A DNA stretch of 64,000 nucleotides, from the NCBI GenBank assembly GCA_022559845.1, contig CM040125.1, forward strand, positions 286,364,200 to 286,428,199, in the 5' to 3' direction. The number at the start of each line of letters is the position of its first letter. The first letter of the stretch is position 1. A program made the translations under genes and the position numbers. This DNA is from Amorphophallus konjac (Eukaryota > Streptophyta > Magnoliopsida > Alismatales > Araceae). This document shows positions 56,550 to 64,000 of the stretch, piece by piece. The notes under the pieces are model-generated. The model made no database searches. It saw nothing but the letters and a program-made list of their open reading frames with translations, and was not told where the DNA came from.

Positions 56550-58728
56550 TGGTGCGGACACCAAGGCGATCACGTGACACGTCGGCGAACCGACGGTGCC
56601 ATACTCGGAGCGCCAAGTGGACTACATCGGCTTATCTTCAAAAGGGGGATACTTTGGCTTGAATTTGGACCTTTTTTGGCATTGAATTGGGCTTGTAAAG
56701 GGTATTGTATATGTAATTTGCTAATGGGCTGGTTGTAAGGCTCCTAAAGGGCCAAATTGTTAAAGCCCCTTAAAGCATTCCATAAGAAGGAATGGCCTTG
56801 GTCCATTTCTAATGGATCCATAAGCCATATGGGCTTCCTTCCACATGGGCTATCTAGATTGGATAATCAAGAGTGGGCTCTCTTCATTCATGGGCCTTCA
56901 AGGGTGGAATGGCCTTAAGCCATCTAGGTTGGAATGGGCTTGGTTAAGCCATGGCCACATTTGGCCCATTCAAGGCCCAAGAAGGGGGGCGCCCCTCTTT
57001 TGGCTTATTAGGCTAGGAATTGTGTTTTTTTTGTATTTCTTCCACTTCCATTCACCACATGGATTAATGGATGGCTACTGGTCAAGGTCTAATGGCTGCT
57101 AGCCTACCATATATGGCTGCCACCTACCTTTGAATTTCAAAGGGAGGAAGCTTCCCCTCCCCCTTGTCACCTTCCCCTCCCATCACAATCAAAGGGGCGC
57201 AGCCCCCTTCCCATTCCCCTTGCATCCATCAAACTCCCTTCCCCCCTACCCCTTCCATTTCCCTATAAGACGGCATGTACAGTGTTTATGCTTAATATAA
57301 TGAAGTTTTGTTAAGAGATAAGTGCATTAGAGAGTGATTCTCTTGGGAGTGATTCCCTAGTTGCAGTCCTGTGACAGGACAGTTCTAGGTCGTGTGACTC
57401 GACCTCATATACCCCTTCTCTTATTATCTTATTCTTTCACAAAATTTATCTGTGATACCGCTGCAAGTTAGCAAACTTTCGGATTTAGTTTCGCGTCGAT
57501 CGGAGTTTGTGAGCAATGGTGGCGATTTTTCTCGTGGAGGCGCGCAGATCTGCCCCAGATTTCTGCCCAGATCTAAAGATGACTGTGTATTGAATTCTTC
57601 AGCCCAACCCCGACTCCATCTGAAGTTAGTTCCTGAAGAGAAATCATATTAGTTCAAGTCCTCTTCGTGTTGCCGCTGGTTTCACCTCGATCCGTGACCT
57701 GTGCTGATCGTGACGGCAGTTCTCGTGGGATCGCGCGGGCTGGTCTGAGCAGGACCGGCTGAGAACTAGAATCAACTTTCAGAGCCTGCCCCGCTTCATC
57801 CGGCCAAGATCCGTGTGAAGGATCTTCAAAGTATTTCGTCCTCTGGACGTCTCCTACCACCTCCCACAAGGAACGCCCCGATCCGACATCGGCAACCATT
57901 TTCCCAACATTTTACCGTGTTTCTGTGCAGTTCTGTGAGCACAAAACCAGAACCTCAGAAGATTCGTCACTGCGCCCAGATCTAAAGGCATCTGTTCATG
58001 ATCTTTGGAGTGAAGATACTACATCCAGTCGCCGACATTCTCCAATAAACGGCGCTCCGATCGGGCATCGGATCTAGCCGTACAAGCCTCCGCAAGCTCG
58101 CTGCGTAGGGTGACCAGCGTGGGCAGAACTGGGTCGGCTTTCCATTGGCGTACCCGAGCGGCTCTGGCACGCGTTCCTCGCCCCCTACGAGTGTGGCCCG
58201 TCAACCCGGGTTCCAGCAACCCCAAAATCAGTCATTGTAGCCCGATACCTCCCTGCGTGGAGTGGGCATTCAGTTCTGAAAGTTGTAAAGGCAATTCATT
58301 TGTATATCGGGGTTGTTCGGAAATCGGCCGAGAGTTCTTCCCCACGCCTAGTCGTGGAGGTACGTGCTCGTTCCGACATCTACATTTGCTGTTTAGTATA
58401 CTTTCTATATTGCTGTGATTGTGAGAATAGGGCCGATAGCTAGTTCAAATTCACCGCGTTTGTGAGTTGTGAGCGCCTGTTCCATAGCTCCAGTCGAGCA
58501 CCGAACTTGAATCGGAACCCTAGGTGACGGTGGTTTCTTAATCGCCGCGATCCCCACATTTCCCTCGCAAGGGACGATCGTCAGGCTCAAGAGAGTCGCT
58601 GTTGAGAGACGTCTCCACCCGGAGAATACTACGGTGGTTAGCCGCCCGGCTTGCCTTAGTGTGCTAGTGCTGGCCGCACACGAGTCGGTCGTACGTCTTA
58701 GCCCGAGTCGGTCATCCGTCCCGCATCA
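56550..58728 (+). repeat. 5' LTR of C2 (2179 bp)
   Basis: Starts TGGTGCGGACACC and ends CCCGCATCA. A TATA-like CTATAAGA lies near 57263. The GC palindrome GGGGGCGCCCC lies near 56983. About 2.2 kb without any credible gene. Confidence 0.95.
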
Positions 58729-58731
58729 AAT

Positions 58732-58743
58732 TAGTATCAGAGC
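58732..58743 (+). other. primer binding site of C2
   Basis: TAGTATCAGAGC, one mismatch from the initiator-Met tRNA site, three bases after the 5' LTR. Confidence 0.85.
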
Positions 58744-59058
58744 ATCATTCAAGTCTATGGTCATTTAAGTCCAAGGTTGCATTTGCATTCCTCTACTCGG
58801 TATATCAAAAGGTGCGACACGAACGTTAGGCTACGCCTATCGGGAAGGCCGCACACTTGCGCGAGTGATCTTCGGATCGCTTAGCTCCGCCGCGTACTGA
58901 ATAGTGGGTTAAGTCTAGGTTCCTAGTTAGTGCATTCCAACATAGTCATGTCTAAGTGTGTATTCGAGTCTCATGCCAACTTTGCATTAGTATGTTAGGT
59001 CGTGTCTAGTGTCTTGTCCAAGTGTCGGCATGTCTAACATGTAGTTCTCCAACTTCCC

Positions 59059-60621
59059 ATGGATTCCCGGTCGCCCAGGCGATATGACCATTGGCCCACC
59101 CATGTGCTTGGTAACCATCCTCTCCGCTTCTGTAGGCCCGAAGCCTCAGATTTTTTTGGCTCCAATGACCCGGGCAACTACCTCAAGTGGGAGGCCGCCA
59201 TGGACACATACTTTGATTGTTATACTATGTCCGAGGCACTGCAATTCTCTTTCGCCAAAGAGCGGCTTCTTCATGAGGCTGCCGAAAAGTGGGACTACAT
59301 CAAAAGAATGAGAGAGGTTAGGGGGCAATGGCCCATCAAGTCATGGTGGGACATGAAGAGAGAGCTTAGGAAGGTCTACGTGCCCCAACCGGTCACCTCC
59401 AACTGGCCCCACCCAATCACTTCCAACCAAGTGGGTCCTAGCCGGAGGAAAAGAGCCCCACACGTCGATGAGCCAAGACCCAATCCTAGGATGGTTGACT
59501 ACGGGCGAGTCCACCAGGATATCCCTATTCCAACCCACTCCATTGCCGAACTTATGCAAATGATTTTGGACCGGTTGGATGGGGTGGATAGGACACGTAC
59601 TCCTAGTGATGTACTCCTACCTGAGCCTAAGGAGGTCATCGCCGGTAGTCTTAACCCGGTCCCATCAACGGAGTCCCCAAGCCCTCTCCCCATCATAGTG
59701 GATCCTCCTTCCCCACCCATGAGAGCTCCATCACACTCACCTTCCGATCTTATTTCGGAGCCCTCTCATTTGGAGCCACCAAAGCCCGAGCCACCCGTAT
59801 TTCTAACGGGTACACTTTACATAGCCGAGCCACTAGTTAGTTGGCTCAAGGATGGCTTGGTCCCACTTCCCTTCCCATCTATGGACCCTATCCAACCTCT
59901 GGTGCCAATCAATTCATTTCACACCACTTTCCGGTCTAGTCACTATGTGGATACATTGGATGACCTTCTTAAAGGGTTAGACCGGCATTTGATATTTACG
60001 CACTTGTTGGCTCCGGGCTTCGACCGACCCACAGGTCGTAGTTTCACTCATACCACTTTAGGGTCCATCACCTCCGTGTACACCGTGGGTCATGTTACCA
60101 TGGAGGTTCTTCTACTCCTCCCGCTACCGGTCGAGCCCGACTTCACTCCTTTTATCCCGAGGGAGGAGCCCTATCTTCTATACACTGTCCCATCTACCAC
60201 GATGGATGGAGGTGACCATCACCTTCATGAATTTCAAACATGGGACTATGTAATGGAGGAACCGGGGGGTCACACATTCTTTGACCCATTCGACCCCTTC
60301 TCTAGTGGGCCTCGTGCTCCACCACTTCCCCTCTACTTTGTCAAGGAAGTCCCCTACCACTCTCTTCCCACTCGGGCCAATCAAATTCCACATAGCAATA
60401 GGTCCGATTATTGGGAAGCATGGCATGCCTTACCTACATGTAGTGGTGATGAACCTCTTAGCCCACCCACACCCACATCTGATAGGAAGTCCTTGCATGC
60501 ATGGTGTCTTTTTGGGTGTCTAGGAGTACATCATCCTACCTACCATTGGTTGCATCTAGTGTATGCATGGCACACATTTGGGTGTCCTGGTCCGCCATCG
60601 TCCATGCGTAGGTCGGACTAG
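59059..60621 (+). CDS. gag-like protein of C2, intact
   Basis: The 520-codon frame starts at ATG 59059, 316 bp after the primer binding site. Residues 30-130 form a Ty3/gypsy gag core (NYLKWEAAMDTYFDCY, KSWWDMKRELRKVYVP). Residues 130-260 are Pro/Ser/Arg-rich and probably disordered. Residues 260-520 form a hydrophobic-aromatic region with LVSWLKDGLVPLPFPSMDP, LLAPGFDRPTG, FFDPFDPF and YAWHTFGCPGPP. This C-terminal region is shared with C1 but is unlike any protease, RT or knuckle that I know. It is the only intact long coding frame in the window. Likely role: particle formation and RNA packaging for enzymes supplied in trans; the C-terminal function is unknown. Confidence 0.85.
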   Translation: MDSRSPRRYDHWPTHVLGNHPLRFCRPEASDFFGSNDPGNYLKWEAAMDTYFDCYTMSEALQFSFAKERLLHEAAEKWDYIKRMREVRGQWPIKSWWDMKRELRKVYVPQPVTSNWPHPITSNQVGPSRRKRAPHVDEPRPNPRMVDYGRVHQDIPIPTHSIAELMQMILDRLDGVDRTRTPSDVLLPEPKEVIAGSLNPVPSTESPSPLPIIVDPPSPPMRAPSHSPSDLISEPSHLEPPKPEPPVFLTGTLYIAEPLVSWLKDGLVPLPFPSMDPIQPLVPINSFHTTFRSSHYVDTLDDLLKGLDRHLIFTHLLAPGFDRPTGRSFTHTTLGSITSVYTVGHVTMEVLLLLPLPVEPDFTPFIPREEPYLLYTVPSTTMDGGDHHLHEFQTWDYVMEEPGGHTFFDPFDPFSSGPRAPPLPLYFVKEVPYHSLPTRANQIPHSNRSDYWEAWHALPTCSGDEPLSPPTPTSDRKSLHAWCLFGCLGVHHPTYHWLHLVYAWHTFGCPGPPSSMRRSD

Positions 60622-60865
60622 CCATAGGTTTGTCTAAGGTCATGTGTGTGTGTTTGTTTGTCTCCCTTGTTGTTCTCTTTCATGCATATGGTTTGCATTA
60701 AGTCATGTCAATAAAAGGCCAGTCAAAGCAGGCATAAGGAGGTAGCCAATGCATGCTACATATCCGTGGATTCAAAGGGAGAGTACGTCATGATCAGGGT
60801 CATACCTGAACGGTTCCTCTTGGGGCCGTAAAGCAACTCTAAGTCCACGATACCCACCCTTTCCG

Positions 60866-61232
60866 GGTTAAGAAACAAGTGGGTCCGAAAGCGTACGATA
60901 TTGAACTACCGAACGACAATGGTGTCAATTCGACGTTCCAAGTTTCCTCTGGTAGCATATTGGAACCCGCGGTGATCCCTAGTGAGTCTCGAGCTTTATC
61001 TTTCTATTGGGAGTGACCCCTCACCCGAGAGTCCACCTTTCCAGCCTCAACGCATGCATATAGATTGTATACTGGATGAGCAGGTGATCACCACAAGGAA
61101 TGGTTCATACCCACACGTCCTAGTGCGTTGGCGAGGATGCCCCACGATGACCAACGCCTTAATCACATGCGGAGAGCGCAAGCTTCGGGACCCTTACTCG
61201 ACGGGGTCGAGTTCCTCCCACCCGGGGAGAAT
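60866..61232 (+). pseudogene. remnant of chromovirus integrase tail and chromodomain (C2), with PPT
   Basis: From about 60868 a frame reads KKQVGPKAYDIELPNDNGVN and STFQVSS, the GPY/F module at the end of chromovirus integrase. From about 61045 another frame gives ILDEQVITTRNGSYPHVLVR plus WRGCP, the first half of a group-typical chromodomain; its second half continues in a shifted frame (GVEFLPPGENW). The purine run GGGGAGAAT ends at 61232. These are the only surviving pieces of pol, and they show the element came from a chromovirus by internal deletion. Confidence 0.75.
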
Positions 61233-63411
61233 TGGTGTGGACACCTGGGCGATCACGTGACACGTCGGCGAACCGACGGTGCCATACGCGGAGCGCCAAG
61301 TGGACTACATCGGCTTATCTTCAAAAGGGGGATAATTTGGCTTGAATTTGGACCTTTTTTGGCATGGAATTGGGCTTGTATAGGGTATTGTATATGTAAT
61401 TTGCTAATGGGCTGGTTGTATGACTCCTAAAGGGCCAAATTGTTAAAGCCCCTTAAAGCATTCCATAAGAAGGAATGGCCTTGGTCCATTTCTAATGGAT
61501 CCATAAGCCATATGGGCTTCCTTCCACATGGGCTATCTAGATTGGATAATCTAGAGTGGGCTCTCTTCATTCATGGGCCTTCAAGGGTGGAATGGCCTTA
61601 AGCCATCTAGGTTGGAATGGGCTTGGTTAAGCCATGGCCACATTTGGCCCATTCAAGGCCCAAGAAGGGGGGCGCCCCCTCTTTTGGCTTATTAGGCTAG
61701 AAATTGTGTTTTTTTGTATTTCTTCCACTTCCATTCACCACATGGATTAATGGATGGCTGCTGGTCATGGTCTAATGGCTGCTAGCCTACCATATATGGC
61801 TGCCACCTACCTTTGAATTTCAAAGGGAGGAAGCTTCCCCTCCCCCTTGTCACCTTCCCCTCCCATCACAATCAAAGGGGCGCAGCCCCCTTCCCATTCC
61901 CCTTGCATCCATCGAACTCCCTTCCCCCCTACCCCTTCCATTTCCCTATAAGAAGGCATGTATAGTGTTTATGCTTAATAGAATGAAGTTTTGTTAAGAG
62001 ATAAGTGCATTAGAGAGTGATTCTCTTGGGAGTGATTCCCTGGTTGCAGTCCTGTGACGGGACAGTTCTAGGTCATGTGACTCGACCTCATATCCCCCTT
62101 CCTTTCTTATCTTCTTCTTCCACAAAATTTATCTGTGATACCTCTGCAAGTTAGCAAACTTCCAGTATTGGTTTCGCGTCGATTGGAGTTTGTGAGCAAC
62201 GTTGGCGATTTTTCTCGTGGAGGCGCGCAGATCTGCCCCAGATTGCTGCCCAGATCTGAAGATGACTGTGTATTGAATTCTTCAGCCCAACCCTGACTCT
62301 ATCTGAAGTTAGTTCCTGAAGAGCAATCGTATTAGTTCAAGTCCTCTTCGTGTTTCCGCTGATTTCGCCTCGATCCGTGACCGGTGCTGATCGTGACGGC
62401 AGTTCTCGTGGGATCGCGCGGGCTGGTCTGAGTAGGCCCGGCTAAGAACTAGAATCAACTCTCAGAGCCTGCCCCGCTTCATCCGGCCAAGTCCTGTGTG
62501 AAGGATCTTCAAAGTATTTCTTCCTCTGGACGTCGCCTACCACCTCTCACAAGGAACGCCCCGATCCGACATCGGCAACCATTTTCCCAACATTTTACCG
62601 TGTTTCTATGCAGTTCTGTGAGCACAAAACTAGAACCTCAGAAGATTCATCACTGCGCCTAGATCTAAAGGCATCTGTTCGCGATCTTCGGAGTGAAGAT
62701 ACTACATCCAGGCGCCGACATTCTCCAACAAACGGCACTCCGATCGGGCATCGGATCTAGCCGTACAAGGCTCCGTAAGCTCGCTGTGCAAGGTGACCAT
62801 CGTGGGCAGAACCGGGTCGGCTTTCCGTTGGCGTACCCGAGCGGCTCTGGCACGCGTTCCTCGCCTCCTGCGAGTGTGGCCCATCAACCCGGGTTCCAGC
62901 AACCCCAAAATCAGTCATTGTAGCCCGATACCTCCCTGCGTGGAGTGGGCATTCAGTTCTAAAAGTTGTAAAGGCAATTCATTTGTATATCGGGGTTGTT
63001 CGGAAATCAGCCGGGAGTTCTTCCCCACGCCTAGTCGTGGAGGTACGTGCTCGTTCCGACATCTACATTTGCTGTTTAGTATACTTTCTATATTGCTGCG
63101 ATTGTGAGAATAGGGCCGATAGCTAGTTCAAATTCACCGCGTTTGTGAGTTGTGAGCGCCCGTTCCATAGCTCCAGTCCAGCACCGAACTTGAATCGGTA
63201 CCCTAGGCGACGGTGGTTTCTTAATCGCCGCGATCCCCACGTTTCCCTCGCAAGGGATGATCGTCGGGCTCAAGAGAGTCGCTGTTGAGAGACGTCTCCA
63301 CCCGGAGAATACTACGGTGGTCAGCCGCCCGGCTTGCCTTAGTGTGCTAGTGCTGGCCGCACACGAGTCGGTCGTACGTCTTAGCCCGAGTCGGTCATCC
63401 GTCCCGCATCA
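61233..63411 (+). repeat. 3' LTR of C2 (2179 bp)
   Basis: Near-identical copy of 56550-58728, starting TGGTGTGGACACC and ending CCCGCATCA, followed by the AATGG duplication. The GC palindrome lies near 61667-61680. Confidence 0.95.
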
Positions 63412-63993
63412 AATGGGGACATCGGCTAGAGACTGCGGGCCGACCCGCTTGTGGAGGAGGTCAATCTGCTGCTGCTTGGCAGCCCATTTGTCCAAAAGTT
63501 CCCGTTCCAGGGAAGGAGGAGATACTGCCGGAGGGACCGAACTGGAGTACGGAGTCGAAGGATAAACTGACTGAGGGGGCAGCCCATAAGATGGATAATG
63601 GGCCAGGGAAGGGCCCATATTCGCATGAGCCAATTGGCCAGCCCCTGGTTGCAGACGGACGAAATCTGTCGGGGCCACGAGGGCCTGCGGTGCTGGAGAG
63701 ATGGTGGTGTAAGGATCCACATAAGAACTGGAGGGGATCTGAGTCTTCCCGTTATCAAGTGGCTGATGGGCCGAGGTGGAAGCCTGGCCCGCTTCCGCAG
63801 TGGGGAACCGGAGAACCTGAGGATGGATCGGAGTGAGATCAATGGGGGCCGAAGAGGTGGCCCCTAATCCGGTAGCCGAAAATGTAGTGGCGGCAGTAGT
63901 CACGCCATGAGAAGGAACTGAAGATGGAGCATCCGCCCCCTGCAGAGCTTGTTGAATAAGGTGAAGCTAGGTCGGATCAAGCTGGGCCATCAT
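63412..63993 (-). pseudogene. N-terminal gag of element D
   Basis: The frame opens with two adjacent ATG codons at 63993 and 63990 (MMAQLDPT) and has a stop at 63969. It then runs open for over 180 codons to the C2 insertion site. The protein is Ser/Thr/Pro/Ala-rich and ends ELLDKWAAKQQQIDLLHKRV before the gag core, which resumes at 56549. The leader and 5' LTR of D would lie beyond 64000. Confidence 0.75.
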
Positions 63994-64000
63994 GTTAAGA

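Larger units (their letters stand above)
56550..63411 (+). mobile_element. element C2: intact gag-only LTR retrotransposon (TR-GAG type)
   Basis: LTRs of equal length (2179 bp each), a primer binding site, one uninterrupted 520-codon frame, a short pol remnant and a polypurine tract make a complete non-autonomous element with perfect AATGG flanks. It sits in the gag of D in the opposite orientation. Very few differences between its LTRs indicate recent movement. Relation to C1: same order, same U5 end, same unusual protein, but a different U3 start. Confidence 0.95.
25391..64000 (-). mobile_element. element D: giant Tat-lineage Ty3/gypsy retrotransposon, nested and broken
   Basis: Read on the minus strand, gag begins at 63993 and is followed by protease, RT, RNase H, a second archaeal-type RNase H, integrase, a long 3' region and the 3' LTR at 27148-25391. 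Two RNase H domains and a GY-rich patch before RT mark the Tat lineage. The 5' LTR lies beyond the window. Three younger insertions split it: C2 (56550-63411), E (43026-53859) and F (38705-41948), each with a perfect five-base duplication, so D is older than all of them. Between integrase and the 3' LTR lie two genes in antisense orientation, a position in which Tat elements are known to carry extra frames. Many stops and frameshifts make D inactive. Confidence 0.85.

Overview
This is plant nuclear DNA, almost certainly pericentromeric or other repeat-rich heterochromatin of a seed plant. The window is built from LTR retrotransposons nested in one another. The plant evidence is initiator-Met-tRNA primer binding sites (TGGTATCAGAGC), a Tat-lineage pol with two RNase H domains, Tekay-like Ty3/gypsy elements with 3.2 kb LTRs, a plant-mobile-domain gene, and a BED finger of the plant hAT type. 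I found no intact host gene, rRNA, tRNA or CRISPR array. The species cannot be named from the sequence.

Layout. 1-5726: the 3' end of a plus-strand Ty3/gypsy element (A) with a 3.18 kb 3' LTR. 5727-14395: a CT-rich, tandem-repeated stretch (G) split by a complete gag-only element C1 (5968-12379). 14396-20016: a truncated minus-strand Tekay-like element (B) with gag, protease, part of RT and its 5' LTR. 20017-22747: a second, diverged LTR of the same superfamily. 22748-25390: fragments of a hAT-type gene and a C-rich tract. 25391-64000 (continuing beyond the window): one very large minus-strand Tat element (D). Its gag, PR, RT, RNase H, second RNase H and integrase are all recognisable but broken by stops, frameshifts and three later insertions. 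These are a solo LTR F (38705-41948, duplication GGCCG), a gag-only copia-type element E (43026-53859, duplication CCGAT) and a gag-only chromovirus derivative C2 (56550-63411, duplication AATGG). Between integrase and 3' LTR, D carries two intron-containing antisense genes, a plant mobile domain protein and a DUF7745-like protein, both decayed.

The most unusual feature is not a gene. The Tekay-like LTRs (A, F, LTR3, more loosely B) and the Tat element D all carry short perfect or near-perfect inverted repeats with changing arm sequences (for example TGTGACGGTC/GACCGTCACA, TAGCGGTC/GACCGCTA, GAACGGC/GCCGTTC, ACGGGCT/AGCCCGT). Neighbouring members lie very regularly 31 bp apart. Unit length differs between families (28 bp against about 23 bp), but the 31 bp spacing does not. 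I know of no described name for this architecture. Phased binding sites for a dimeric protein, or RNA hairpins, are the leading explanations.
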